Assembly (NCBI RefSeq): GCF_004005495.1
Contig: NZ_RZYA01000026.1
Span: 1 to 64,000 of the forward strand
Reading direction: 5' to 3'
Length of the DNA: 64,000 nucleotides
Source of the DNA: Streptomyces antnestii
Lineage (GTDB): Bacteria > Actinomycetota > Actinomycetes > Streptomycetales > Streptomycetaceae
The notes below the pieces were generated by a model, which was not told where the DNA came from, searched no databases, and saw only the letters and a program-made list of their open reading frames with translations. The position numbers and the translations under genes are program-made. Below, piece by piece: positions 18,403 through 27,583 of this stretch (position 1 is the first letter of the stretch; every line of letters starts with the position of its first letter).

Positions 18403-19788
18403 ATGCGACTCACCGTCATCGGAACGGGATACCTCGGTGCCGTGCACGCCGCGTGCATGGCGGACATCGGGCACGAGGTGCTCGGCGTCGACATCGACTC
18501 CGCGAAGATCGCGGCACTCGGAGAGGGCAGGGTGCCCTTCTTCGAACCAGGTCTGCAGGACGTTCTCGGCAGAACCGTCGCCTCGGGGCGACTGCGCTTC
18601 ACCACCTCCCTCGACGAGGCGGCCGACTTCGGCGACGTGCACTTCGTCTGTGTGAGCACCCCGCAGCGCCCGGACTCGCCCGCCGCCGACCTGGGGGCGG
18701 TCGACGCCGTCATCGACGGACTGGCGCCCCGGTTGCGCCGCCGCTGCCTGATCGTGGGCAAGTCCACGGTCCCCGCGGGAACGACGGCTCGGCTCACCGC
18801 GCGCGTCCAGGAGCTCGCCCCGGAGGGCACGGACGTCGAGGTCGCCTGGAATCCGGAGTTCCTGCGGGAGGGCTTCGCCGTCCAGGACACGCTCCGCCCG
18901 GACCGGCTGGTGGCCGGCATCCAGTCGCGGCGGGCCGACGAAACCCTGCGCGAGGTGTACGCACCCATGCTGCGCGCCGGAGTGCCCTACATCAGCACGG
19001 ATCCCGCGACCGCCGAGCTCGTGAAGGTCGCGGCGAACTCGTTCCTCGCCACCAAGATCTCGTTCATCAACGCCATGGCCGAGGTCTGCGATGCGACGGG
19101 AGGCGATGTCACCACTCTGGCCGAGGCCCTCGGCCACGACACCCGTATCGGCCGCCGCTTCCTCTCGGCCGGTCTCGGCTTCGGAGGCGGATGCCTTCCC
19201 AAGGACATCAGGGCGTTCACGGCACGCGCCGACGAACTCGGCGTCGGCAGCGCCGTGTCGTTCCTTCGCGAGATCGACGAGATCAACGCCCGGCAGCGGC
19301 GGCGCACCGTCGACATCGCCCGGGACATGGCGGGCGGAGGATTCGACGGCCGACGCATCGCAGTGCTCGGCGCCACGTTCAAGCCCGACAGCGACGACAT
19401 CCGCGATTCGCCGGCCCTGGCCGTCGCGGCCGCGATCCACCGCGAGGGCGCGGACGTACGGCTCCACGACCCGGAGGGAATGGACAACGCGCGGGCCGTG
19501 CTGCCCCTGCTCGATTACGTCCCCGATGTGGCCAAGGCGTGCGAGGGCGCCGATCTCGTGCTGCATCTGACCGAGTGGACCGAATACCGCCGGATCGACC
19601 CCGCCGCGCTCGCCGCCGTGACCCGCGCGCGGAAGATCCTCGACGCGCGCAACGCGCTCGACGCGGCACTGTGGCGGTCCGCCGGCTGGACCCTGCGGGC
19701 GCTCGGCCGGCCGACGCCGCCCCCGCTGCCGAGCCAGCAGAAGGCCTTCGACCGCGTGTCGGCGGTCTCCCCCGCCGAGTTGGGGTGA
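18403..19788 (+). CDS. ugd: UDP-glucose 6-dehydrogenase
   Basis: The product has 461 residues and oxidises UDP-glucose to UDP-glucuronate with two NAD. The N-terminal Rossmann domain opens RLTVIGTGYLGAVHAACMAD. EVAWNPEFLREGFAVQDTLR is the substrate region. The catalytic Cys lies in GFGGGCLPKDIRAFTARADE, and the C-terminal UDP-binding domain has AVLGATFKPDSDDIRDSPAL and LHLTEWTEYRRIDP. AGAGAAGAGGCGAGCGAG precedes the ATG. It is the third gene of the nucleotide-sugar operon, and a strong hairpin at 19795-19843 lies directly after its stop. Confidence 0.94.
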   Translation: MRLTVIGTGYLGAVHAACMADIGHEVLGVDIDSAKIAALGEGRVPFFEPGLQDVLGRTVASGRLRFTTSLDEAADFGDVHFVCVSTPQRPDSPAADLGAVDAVIDGLAPRLRRRCLIVGKSTVPAGTTARLTARVQELAPEGTDVEVAWNPEFLREGFAVQDTLRPDRLVAGIQSRRADETLREVYAPMLRAGVPYISTDPATAELVKVAANSFLATKISFINAMAEVCDATGGDVTTLAEALGHDTRIGRRFLSAGLGFGGGCLPKDIRAFTARADELGVGSAVSFLREIDEINARQRRRTVDIARDMAGGGFDGRRIAVLGATFKPDSDDIRDSPALAVAAAIHREGADVRLHDPEGMDNARAVLPLLDYVPDVAKACEGADLVLHLTEWTEYRRIDPAALAAVTRARKILDARNALDAALWRSAGWTLRALGRPTPPPLPSQQKAFDRVSAVSPAELG

Positions 19789-19794
19789 GCCCGC

Positions 19795-19843
19795 CCCGGC
19801 TGCGGTCGGGCGCCCCGTTCACCGGCGCCCGGCCGCAGCCGGG
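19795..19843. terminator. Bidirectional terminator hairpin between ugd and GT2 genes
   Basis: The arms 19795-19814 and 19824-19843 pair over 20 bp with one G-T wobble around a 9-nt loop. It sits 7 nt after the ugd stop and about 65 nt past the stop of the converging GT2 gene, so it can serve both transcripts. Confidence 0.8.
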
Positions 19844-19909
19844 CACGATCCTGGCCGGTGTCCGGGAAGAGCCGACGGACTCGGCCCCGTCCGTGCCTCG
19901 GAGCAGAAC

Positions 19910-20860
19910 TCAGATTCCGCCCTGGGCAACGGCACTCGGCGTACGGCGAACCGAAAGATGCGCCACGATGCGGCGCAGCGTGTACCAAGGCCGGGCCGCC
20001 AGGGCGAGAGCGCACAGCGGGGTCGCCCTGACGTACCGGCCTTCCATCGCCAGCATGCCGGCGTCACGAAATCGCCGCGCCGCGGCGTCCTGCCGTCGCT
20101 GCGCTCTCGTGGGGCGATACGAGGACACGAAAGATTCCAGGTCGGGTGTGGGCCGGCCCTCGAGCCGGGCGGTGGCTCGCTGCTCGACGAAGCGCATGAA
20201 CATCTTCACCCTGGCGTGCTGACGGGGGGCGGACAGGGAGCCGCTGTGAAGTCGGTAGGCACCGAGTGGTCGCATGACCGTGGCAACCGATCCGGCCAGG
20301 GCAAGTCGACTCATGAGGTCGATGTCCTCGACGACCGGAAGTGACTCGTCGTACTCTCCCGCGGCCCGGACGGCGTCGGCCCAGGCGATCAGGCAGGAGT
20401 TGATCGGGAACGGGGCCAGCTGACCCCGTTGCATGCGCTCTCGGGTGTCGGCGTTCCGGGCGTCCTGACCGATCTGGCTCAGTGGGCGGCGGCCGTCTTC
20501 GGACAGATAGTGGAAGACCGCGCCGACCGCGACGACGTCGCGGTCGCTCCGAAGGACGCTGATCTGCTCGGAGAGCTTGTCCGGATACCAGAGATCGTCA
20601 GCGTCGAGGAAGGCCACGATCTCACCCTTGGCGAGGGCGAGACCGCGATTGCGGGCGCCTGCTCCTCCCCGGTTCGGGCCTCGGTCGACCCGGACACGCT
20701 TGTCGGCGATGCTCTCCGCGATCGCCGCGCCGCCATCGGTGGACCCGTCGTCCACCACGATGACTTCGAGCTCCCGGTGCGTCTGGCTGAGGACGGACGC
20801 GATACAGGCTTCGATGTACTTCTCCGTGTTGTACAAGGGGATGATCACCGATACGAGCAT
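19910..20860 (-). CDS. GT2 family glycosyltransferase, paralogue B
   Basis: This GT-A-fold enzyme has 316 residues. It has VSVIIPLYNTEKYIEACIAS, VIVVDDGSTDGGAAIAE and GEIVAFLDADDLWYPDKLSE, the DXD-containing nucleotide-sugar site. EDIDLMSRLALAG follows where GT2 enzymes carry the ED acceptor-site motif. The C-terminal 80 residues are Arg-rich (TRAQRRQDAAARRFRDAGML). The ATG at 20860 follows GAGGCAACC. It is strongly similar along its whole length to the gene at 20937-21878, including leader and tail, so the pair arose by tandem duplication. It is the last gene of the leftward GT4-GT2-GT2 unit. Confidence 0.9.
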   Translation of the reverse strand: MLVSVIIPLYNTEKYIEACIASVLSQTHRELEVIVVDDGSTDGGAAIAESIADKRVRVDRGPNRGGAGARNRGLALAKGEIVAFLDADDLWYPDKLSEQISVLRSDRDVVAVGAVFHYLSEDGRRPLSQIGQDARNADTRERMQRGQLAPFPINSCLIAWADAVRAAGEYDESLPVVEDIDLMSRLALAGSVATVMRPLGAYRLHSGSLSAPRQHARVKMFMRFVEQRATARLEGRPTPDLESFVSSYRPTRAQRRQDAAARRFRDAGMLAMEGRYVRATPLCALALAARPWYTLRRIVAHLSVRRTPSAVAQGGI

Positions 20861-20936
20861 GGTTGCCTCTCGGAGGTTGGGGCGGAAGACCGCCGGAGAA
20901 CCGTCCCGCGGCCCGGACACCGGAGCCGGAGACCCC

Positions 20937-21878
20937 TCAGGTTCCGCTGTGGGCAACGGCACTCGGCGTACGGCGTGCCGGAAGACGCATCGCGATGCGG
21001 CGCAGGATGTACGACGGCCGGGCCGCCAGGGCGACAGCGCACAGGGCGGTCGCCCTGACGTACCGTCCTTCCATCACCAGCAGGCCGGCGTCACGAAATC
21101 GCCGCGCCGCGCCGTCCCGCCGCCGCTGCGCCTTCGTGAGCTGATACGAGGACACGAAAGATTCCAGGTCGGGTGCGGGCCGGCCCTCGAGCCGGGCCGT
21201 GGCCCGCTTCTCGACGAAGCGCGCGAGCATCATCATCTCGGCGGGCTGACGGGCCGACATGGCGCTGCTGTGAACTCGGTAGGCGCCGAGCGGCCGCATG
21301 ACCGTGGCAACCGATCCGGTCAGGGCCAGCCGAGCCACGAGGTCGAGATCCGCGACCGGCGGAACCGACTCGTCGAACCCTCCCGCGTCCCGCACCGCGT
21401 CGGTGCGGGCGATCAGGGACGAGAGCGGGAACGGCATCAACTGCCCTCGCTTCAGGCGCTCGTGGGAGGCGGCGTCCCGGGCGCCCTCACCTGCCCGGCC
21501 GAACCGGCGGCCGTTCCCGGACAGATACTGGAAGACCGCGCCGACCGCGACGACACCGGCGTCGCTCTGAAGGACGCTGATCTGCTCGGAGAGCTTGTTC
21601 GGGTACCAGAGATCGTCGGCGTCGAGGAAGGCCACGATCTCGCCTTCGGCGAGGTCGAGTCCGCGATTGCGGGCGGCCGACACTCCCTGGTTCGGGCCTC
21701 GGTCGACCCGGACACGCTCGTCGGCGATGCCTTCGGCGATCGCCGCGCCGCCATCGGTGGACCCGTCGTCCACCACGATGACGTCGAGATTCCTGTGCGT
21801 CTGGCTGAGGACGGACGCGAGACAGGCTCCGATGTATTTCTCCGTGTTGTACAAGGGGATGATCACTGAAACGAGCAT
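20937..21878 (-). CDS. GT2 family glycosyltransferase, paralogue A
   Basis: The product has 313 residues, with the same architecture as its downstream paralogue: VSVIIPLYNTEKYIGACLAS, DGSTDGGAAIAEGIADERV, GEIVAFLDADDLWYPNKLSE, ADLDLVARLALTGS and an Arg-rich tail. The ED motif of its sister (VEDIDL) reads VADLDL here, a change at a position close to the catalytic base in GT2 enzymes. The acceptor or activity may therefore differ. The start ATG at 21878 sits in the same GAGGCAACC context as the paralogue, so the leader was duplicated as well. 76 nt separate the two genes. Confidence 0.9.
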   Translation of the reverse strand: MLVSVIIPLYNTEKYIGACLASVLSQTHRNLDVIVVDDGSTDGGAAIAEGIADERVRVDRGPNQGVSAARNRGLDLAEGEIVAFLDADDLWYPNKLSEQISVLQSDAGVVAVGAVFQYLSGNGRRFGRAGEGARDAASHERLKRGQLMPFPLSSLIARTDAVRDAGGFDESVPPVADLDLVARLALTGSVATVMRPLGAYRVHSSAMSARQPAEMMMLARFVEKRATARLEGRPAPDLESFVSSYQLTKAQRRRDGAARRFRDAGLLVMEGRYVRATALCAVALAARPSYILRRIAMRLPARRTPSAVAHSGT

Positions 21879-21919
21879 GGTTGCCTCTCGAAGGTCTGCG
21901 CGGACATCGACACTGCCGG

Positions 21920-23284
21920 TCACATCGGCCGTCTTCTCGAGGCGGGCAGAATGGCGCGGTAGAGCTCTTCGGCGGTTTCCGCCTTCGCCGCCCATGTGTG
22001 TTTCCGCGCCCATGCCAGCGCGGCTCGTTCCATACAGTGGCGTGTCTGCTGATCGTTCAGCACACCGGTGAGCGCGCACGCGAGGCGTTGCGGCAGGTCG
22101 GCGGGGTCGCCTAGCGGTACGGAGACCGACCCGCCCGGCGCCGAGAAGTCACTGATGCCGTGGTGGCCCAGATGAATGACGGGGAGGCCTCTGGCCCACG
22201 CTTCCAGGGTCTGCGTGCTGGAGGAGTCCCGCAGGCTGGTCATCAGAAACGCGTCGGCCTCGTCACAGGCCTCGAAAACCTGCTCCCGGGGCAACAGGCC
22301 GCGGAATTCGACGGATTCACCTACACCCAGGCGCAGCGCGAGCTGTTCGAGGGACGGTCGCAGAGGTCCGTCCCCGAGGATCACGAGGCGGGCGTCCGGA
22401 ATCTCCGACCGCAGATGGGCGATCGCACGCACCGCCAGCTCGGGGGTCTTGCGCGGGTGCAGCCTGCCGACCCACAGAACGGTGGGCGGGCGACCGGAGC
22501 GAGCCGGCTGAGGCTCCGTCGGCTCCTGGATCAGTGACTCCTGGATACCGTCGGCCAGCATCAGACGCGTGGCCGTACGGCTCAGACGACGAACCCGTCG
22601 TTCCGTGTCCCGGTTGGTGGCCAGCACCGCCGCCGCCTCGCGGAGTGTCGTACGGCAGGACGGCCGGCGGCTGAGGCAGCGGACCCACAGCCAGGTCCGC
22701 AGCGCCTCCTGCCGGTAGGCGGCGCCCAGGTAACGCCGGTGACTGTGCGGTGCGATCTGGCCACCGCCGACGGGACCGAACACCAGGGGCGGTCCGAGGT
22801 GACGCAGGGCAGAGCCACCTTGCAGAGATCCGTACGAGACGTGGTGCACCAGGTCGGCCTTGTCGAGCCCGTGGCTGCGGGCGTACGCCAGAGCTCGCTG
22901 CTGCCATCCGTCGTAGCGCCGGACTTCCGCGGCCATGCCGCTCAGCGGGCCGGGCAGCAGACTGGTCCACCGGGGCGCTCGTGGTTCGGGGATGACGTGC
23001 AGTCTGATGCGTTCGCCCACAGCCCCCAGGTCCGCCACTCGTCGCTCGGCGTGCCGCACGCTGTCGAATTCGGGGTGCATCAGGACCTCTACGGTGTGCC
23101 CACGGCGCGCCAGTGATTCGGCCCAGCCCCACCCGATGGCCGGTTCGCTGCCGCGGGTGGGATCACAGGTGAACGCGACCAGGACGATGCGCAGTTCGCG
23201 TGACACGGAGGAGCCGTTCGCGGGCTCCGGCGTCATGGCGTCGAGGCCAAGAGGTGCCGCTTCATCGGCGATTGTCCTACGCAT
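21920..23284 (-). CDS. GT4 family glycosyltransferase
   Basis: The product has 454 residues with a GT-B fold. After about 30 variable residues it has RIVLVAFTCDPTRGSEPAIG and WGWAESLARRGHTVEVLM, then LVFGPVGGGQIAPHSHRRYL, an insert typical of a GT4 subgroup that resembles SqdX-like enzymes. The donor domain carries VLWVGRLHPRKTPELAVRAI, DARLVILGDGPLR and FLMTSLRDSSSTQTLEAWAR. The ATG at 23284 is used; an ATG 16 codons later is possible. It is the first gene of the leftward GT4-GT2-GT2 unit, divergent from the BY-kinase gene across about 290 bp. I could not define the promoters in that gap. Confidence 0.86.
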   Translation of the reverse strand: MRRTIADEAAPLGLDAMTPEPANGSSVSRELRIVLVAFTCDPTRGSEPAIGWGWAESLARRGHTVEVLMHPEFDSVRHAERRVADLGAVGERIRLHVIPEPRAPRWTSLLPGPLSGMAAEVRRYDGWQQRALAYARSHGLDKADLVHHVSYGSLQGGSALRHLGPPLVFGPVGGGQIAPHSHRRYLGAAYRQEALRTWLWVRCLSRRPSCRTTLREAAAVLATNRDTERRVRRLSRTATRLMLADGIQESLIQEPTEPQPARSGRPPTVLWVGRLHPRKTPELAVRAIAHLRSEIPDARLVILGDGPLRPSLEQLALRLGVGESVEFRGLLPREQVFEACDEADAFLMTSLRDSSSTQTLEAWARGLPVIHLGHHGISDFSAPGGSVSVPLGDPADLPQRLACALTGVLNDQQTRHCMERAALAWARKHTWAAKAETAEELYRAILPASRRRPM

Positions 23285-23575
23285 GAAGACCTGTCCGTCC
23301 GCTGTGGGAAGCCCGTTCTGCCGCCAGGCATATTGCTGCGGCGCGCGTCCGATTCAGCGCCGAAACCTTCGTCTCGCTGCGTTTTGGGGTTGATTTCCCC
23401 CCGATCGGCCTCGGGCTTCGGCCAGACGGATTGAACAGGCCCCGCGAAGGGGGGTCTTACGTGCCCCGTGTTGCCGAGGATCGCGAAGGCGTGGGCCTGC
23501 TGTGCCTATCCTGGGCGGCACATTGATGGCAAATGGTACGAAAAGGTACACCTCTAACCCTGTGAGGGACGCACG

Positions 23576-25039
23576 TTGGACCTTCGTGGATATCTCAAAG
23601 TACTGGCCAGACGCTGGCCTACCGTCCTGGTCTGCCTGTTGCTCGGTATTGGCGCGGGCGAGGCCGTGACCGCGTTGACCACGCCGGTCTACGAGGCCCG
23701 TACCCAGCTCTTCGTCGCCACCCGGACCGGAGTGGACACCAGTGATCTGACCCAGGGGCAGACCTTCTCGCAGGCGCGTGTCCAGTCGTACGCGTCGATC
23801 GTCGCCACCCGCCGGGTGACGCAGCCCGTCGTGAGCGAGCTGGGGCTGAAGTACACGCCGGAGGAGCTCGCGTCCCGCATCACCGCCGAGGCTCCCCTCA
23901 ACACCGTGCTCATCAACATCACGGTGCGCGACACGATTCCGGCACGGGCGGCGGCCATCGCCGACGCCGTGGCGGAGCAATTCAGCACCGTCGTCGAGAA
24001 GCTGGAGACGCCGAAGCAGGCCCAGGCATCCCTCAGGGACTCCGAAGAAGCCAAGGCCCCCGCTTCGCCCGTCTCGCTCCGTATCACCCAGCAGGCGAGC
24101 ATCCCCGAGAAGCCCGTTTCACCGAAGTGGCTGCTCGACCTCGCCGCCGGACTGCTCGGCGGGCTGCTGCTCGCCGCGGGAGTCGTCTCGCTGCGCGAGG
24201 CCCTGGACACCACCATCAAGACCAGCGACGGGCTCGGAGAGCTCACCTCGCTGCCGGTCCTCGGTTCCATCCCGTACGACAGGAGCTCGGTCCGGCAGAG
24301 GATCGCGGTGGACTCCACCAACACCTCCTCACGTGCCGAGGCCTTCCGCAAGCTGCGGGCCAACCTGCAGTTCGCGCAGGTGGACGACCGGCCGCGGGTG
24401 ATCGTCGTGACCAGCCCGGTGCCCGGCGAGGGGAAGACCACCACGTCCGTCAACCTGGCACTTGCTCTTGCCGACGCGGGCATGCGGACCTGCCTGGTCG
24501 ACGCCGACCTGCGCCGCCCGTCCGTGGCCGGGACCTTCGGCCTTGTCCAGGACGCCGGACTGACCACGGTGCTCATCGGCCAGGCCCGTGCCGAGGACGT
24601 CGTGCAGCAGGCCGGAAGCCGGCTCACGGTGCTCACCAGCGGTGCCGTGCCGCCCAACCCGACTGAGCTGCTCGCCTCCGAACGCCTGGGGGAGGTGCTG
24701 CGCGAACTCGCAGACACCTACGACGTGGTCATCGTGGACAGTGCCCCCATGCTGCCGGTCGCCGACACCATCGGCCTGGCCCAGCTCGCCGACGGCGTGC
24801 TGCTCGTCGTACGCGCCTCCAAGACCGGCCGCGACCAGATCCGCAATGCCGCCGAGCTGCTGAACCGGACGGGCGTACGCATGCTCGGCACCGTTTTCAG
24901 CATGGCCTCCTCCTTCAAGGGCAAGGCGTACGGCTACGGCTACGGTTACGGCTCGGCTGAAGTGCCCGTGCCCCGTCCGGCGATTGCGCACGAGGTGGCC
25001 GCGGAGGCCGCTGCGGCGCCCGGTTCCGGCGAGAAGTGA
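23576..25039 (+). CDS. Fused Wzz / bacterial tyrosine kinase (CpsD/CapB-like)
   Basis: The product has 487 residues from TTG 23576 (DLRGYLKVLARRWPTVLVCL). It is an actinobacterial Wzc-like protein that controls chain length and export. Wzz domain helices lie at about 14-34 and 180-200. The cytoplasmic kinase has Walker A SPVPGEGKTTTSVNLALALA, Walker A' LVDADLRRPSVAGTFGL and Walker B DVVIVDSAPMLPVADTIGLA. The tail has alternating GY residues (KAYGYGYGYGSAEVP), the expected autophosphorylated Tyr cluster, followed by an Ala/Pro-rich end. The next gene is its probable phosphatase. Confidence 0.92.
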   Translation: MDLRGYLKVLARRWPTVLVCLLLGIGAGEAVTALTTPVYEARTQLFVATRTGVDTSDLTQGQTFSQARVQSYASIVATRRVTQPVVSELGLKYTPEELASRITAEAPLNTVLINITVRDTIPARAAAIADAVAEQFSTVVEKLETPKQAQASLRDSEEAKAPASPVSLRITQQASIPEKPVSPKWLLDLAAGLLGGLLLAAGVVSLREALDTTIKTSDGLGELTSLPVLGSIPYDRSSVRQRIAVDSTNTSSRAEAFRKLRANLQFAQVDDRPRVIVVTSPVPGEGKTTTSVNLALALADAGMRTCLVDADLRRPSVAGTFGLVQDAGLTTVLIGQARAEDVVQQAGSRLTVLTSGAVPPNPTELLASERLGEVLRELADTYDVVIVDSAPMLPVADTIGLAQLADGVLLVVRASKTGRDQIRNAAELLNRTGVRMLGTVFSMASSFKGKAYGYGYGYGSAEVPVPRPAIAHEVAAEAAAAPGSGEK

Positions 25040-25083
25040 GCGGTCCTGTGCGCCGGACCACAGACGATGGGGAGATTGCCCCC

Positions 25084-25635
25084 GTGACCGCCTTCGAAGT
25101 TCTGTTCGTCTGCACCGGCAACCTGCACCGTTCACCGGTCGCGGAACGGCTGCTGGCCGCCGAACTGCCGGGACCGGACTTCACGGTGCGCAGCGCGGGC
25201 ACGGGCGCCCGGCCGGGGCCTCTGGACCCCACGACGAGCGCGATCATCGACGAACTCGGTGGTGACGTACGAGGGTTCAGTGCCAGGGCCCTTGACGTCG
25301 CCCAGATCGAACGGGCTGATCTGGTGCTCGGCTTGGAGAGGTGCCATCGGGAGGCCGCGGTGCGGCTCTGCCCGCTGGCGCTGCGTCGCTGTTTCACTCT
25401 TCGGGAGTTCAACCGGCTCACGGACGGGACCAGGGCCGGCGCGCCGCTCGAGGCGGTCCGACTGGCAGCGTCCCGGCGTGGCCTGCTGGTTCCCCCACCG
25501 GACGAATCGGATGGCATCGACGACCCGGTCGGTGCCTCCCCCGGCGTGCACAGGGCGCGGGCCCTGGAGGTCCGTGACGCGGTCCTCACGTTGGCCGGGA
25601 TCCTGAAACCCGCGACTGCACCGCTTCAGTCCTGA
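25084..25635 (+). CDS. Low-molecular-weight protein-tyrosine phosphatase
   Basis: The product has 183 residues from the GTG at 25084 (GGGGAG 9 nt upstream). A GTG at 25036 overlapping the kinase stop (GTGA) would add 16 residues and give translational coupling. The catalytic loop VLFVCTGNLHRSPVAERLL, the CX5R signature, starts at Cys10, and the general-acid Asp probably lies in SDGIDDPVGAS near residue 145. It corresponds to Wzb/CpsB and should dephosphorylate the Tyr tail of the adjacent kinase. The insert between catalytic loop and Asp loop is longer than in 150-residue LMW-PTPs. Confidence 0.88.
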   Translation: MTAFEVLFVCTGNLHRSPVAERLLAAELPGPDFTVRSAGTGARPGPLDPTTSAIIDELGGDVRGFSARALDVAQIERADLVLGLERCHREAAVRLCPLALRRCFTLREFNRLTDGTRAGAPLEAVRLAASRRGLLVPPPDESDGIDDPVGASPGVHRARALEVRDAVLTLAGILKPATAPLQS

Positions 25636-25642
25636 TATCGAG

Positions 25643-25684
25643 CGAAGCCGGAGACACGGTGTGTGCACCGTGTCTCCGGCTTCG
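25643..25684. terminator. 19-bp bidirectional terminator hairpin
   Basis: The arms 25643-25661 and 25666-25684 are perfect reverse complements around TGTG. The hairpin lies between the stop of the phosphatase gene (rightward) and that of the DUF4012 gene (leftward). It is one of the strongest stems in the window. Confidence 0.88.
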
Positions 25685-25708
25685 TCGTCTGCTCAGCCGC
25701 GCCTCTGC

Positions 25709-27583
25709 TCAGCCACCGCACGGACCCGCTGGTTTCACGGTGACCCGCAGCGGCGTCACCAGGGCCTGCCGCAGAATCGTCGGGGCGTGATCGGCCTCGG
25801 GTTCGTTCAGGCGCAGCACGAGCGTGCGGCTGGACTGCCGGGGGAGTTCCAGGTCGAGGGTGTAGACCGGGTGGCCGCGCTCGACGCCGGGGATCATGGC
25901 GACCCTGCGGCCGTCCAGCGTGGCCCCGGTCAGACGCGCCCCCTTGCCGGCGTAGTAGGACAGGAGGAGCCGGTTGTCGCCCGGATGGGTCCGGTAGGAC
26001 GGGTAGTCGACCCGCTGGGTCACGTACTCGGGCAGGCCCGAGACGGGCGCCCGGTTGGTGAGGGTCATGGTCGTCGTGACCGAACGCCCGCGATCCGTGC
26101 AGGCGCCGGGCGCCCAGACGAGGCTGCGGTCGAGGTAGTAGTCCAGCTTGGTGCCGGCCGCGTTGTTCACGACCAGCCCCGCGAAGGGACCGGGACCGTC
26201 GGGGAGCACGCCCGAGAACGGCCGCGAAGCGAGCTGACGCTGCTCGTCCGCGTGCGCGCTCCACACCTGCAAGCGGCCCTCCCGCTGAACGTCGCGCACG
26301 GCACTCAGCAGCGCGGGGATCATTCGCGGGTCGTCGGCTGCCGTCATCAGCCGTCCGGCGGCGGCGCGGGCGGTGTCCACGAAGTACGCCTTGCGCTGGG
26401 CGATGTTGTCGAACTTCGCGTAGGCGTCCCGCTGGGTGATGTCGACGACGTTGTCCGCGGTGAGTGCGGTGCCGTCGGGCATCCGGGCAGGCCCGGTGGC
26501 GCGGAGCAGCAGGCCGAGCGCACCGGGGTCGATGGCGAACGCACCGTCCAGGCGTCCGCCGGTGTGATTCCGCCATGCCGCCGTCCAGATGCGGGCGGCG
26601 TTCGGGAAATGCGGGCTCAAATTGGAGTTGGCCCAGGCGCTCTCGGGCTGGTTGTTCCCGTACTGGGCGGTGAACTCGGCTCCGAGGTTCACGTGGGTGG
26701 TGGTGCTGTCCAACTCCGTGTTGTTGCCGAAGTGCTCGAACGAGAGATGGCCCCGGTCGGCTCGCAGCACGGCGAAAGCTCCGGGCAGGCCGCCCGTGCC
26801 GCGCGCCTCGGCCGTGTTCTGGAAGGCCAGGAAGTAGCGCCGTTGCCCGTGCGATCCGAGCATCGACGGCATCACACGCGCCGCGACGGCGGCGTCGCGG
26901 GTCTGCGGGACGAGACGATCGAGCTGGTCCGACAGCTGCGTACGGGCACGGTCCACGGCCGGCAGCCATGTTGAGCCGGGCAGACCGTGGGCGTCGTCCC
27001 GCACCTCGGCCGCGACACGTGCCGCACGGGCGAACGCGGGTGCCTCGCTCTCCAACCGCGTGAGGACGCGGGGGATGCCACCCGTCCGAGCACCTGCCTC
27101 GAGTCGGGGGACGGCTCCCGCCAGCGGTGACAGTACGGCCCCGGCCAGTCTGTCCGAGGCCTGTGCGATGCCGCGCACCGTCTCCAGAGGGCCGCCCAGG
27201 AAGGGCAGCTGGGCGGCGGTGTACCAGGCCGGTCCGGTGGTGAGGTCGTGAGCGCGCGCGGCGTGTCCGGCCGCGGAACGCGCCAGCCGCTCCTGGGCGG
27301 ACTCCGCCGGGGCCCCTGCGGCGACGCCCTTGGAGGGGAGGTGCTCGGCCGATGTGGCGAACGAGTCCCGGAGCGCGGTGAGATCGTGCTGGGCGGCGAG
27401 GAGCTCGGAACGGGCGAGGACGCCGGTGACACCGATCCAGGCGGCCGCCGCCGCTGGAACAGCGGCGGCGGCCAGCAGCACGTTCCGGGCCAGAGGCCCG
27501 GAGACGCGCCGTCTTGCCCGCCGGGCGTCCCGGGCACGCCCGGGACGCCCGGTGAAGGGCACACGCACTTTGGGAACGGTCAT
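25709..27583 (-). CDS. DUF4012 domain protein
   Basis: The product has 624 residues. A basic N-terminus (RPGRARDARRARRRVSG) precedes one membrane helix (about 30-52), so most of the protein is outside. The extracytoplasmic part shows the DUF4012 pattern: ARVMPSMLGSHGQRRYFLAF, then QNTAEARGTGGLPGAFAVL, then TTHVNLGAEFTAQYG and ARIWTAAW. Its biochemical function is not established. The family is common in Gram-positive polysaccharide loci. The ATG overlaps the stop of the upstream sortase-substrate gene (ATGA), so the two products are made together. I infer a joint role in the cell-surface attachment or remodelling of the exopolysaccharide. Confidence 0.85.
   Translation of the reverse strand: MTVPKVRVPFTGRPGRARDARRARRRVSGPLARNVLLAAAAVPAAAAAWIGVTGVLARSELLAAQHDLTALRDSFATSAEHLPSKGVAAGAPAESAQERLARSAAGHAARAHDLTTGPAWYTAAQLPFLGGPLETVRGIAQASDRLAGAVLSPLAGAVPRLEAGARTGGIPRVLTRLESEAPAFARAARVAAEVRDDAHGLPGSTWLPAVDRARTQLSDQLDRLVPQTRDAAVAARVMPSMLGSHGQRRYFLAFQNTAEARGTGGLPGAFAVLRADRGHLSFEHFGNNTELDSTTTHVNLGAEFTAQYGNNQPESAWANSNLSPHFPNAARIWTAAWRNHTGGRLDGAFAIDPGALGLLLRATGPARMPDGTALTADNVVDITQRDAYAKFDNIAQRKAYFVDTARAAAGRLMTAADDPRMIPALLSAVRDVQREGRLQVWSAHADEQRQLASRPFSGVLPDGPGPFAGLVVNNAAGTKLDYYLDRSLVWAPGACTDRGRSVTTTMTLTNRAPVSGLPEYVTQRVDYPSYRTHPGDNRLLLSYYAGKGARLTGATLDGRRVAMIPGVERGHPVYTLDLELPRQSSRTLVLRLNEPEADHAPTILRQALVTPLRVTVKPAGPCGG

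Noticed and set aside
16387-19566. A long leftward open frame of more than 1,000 codons antisense to the nucleotide-sugar operon
   Set aside because: It is a mirror frame of three clearly real genes (UXS-like, galE, ugd) with intact motifs. Its product is low-complexity Gly/Arg/Val with no domain, as expected for GC-rich antisense frames.
23285-23575. GGTACGAAAAGGTAC near the BY-kinase start as a promoter or operator
   Set aside because: Only a short direct repeat is visible and it fits no -35/-10 spacing; too weak to report as a site.
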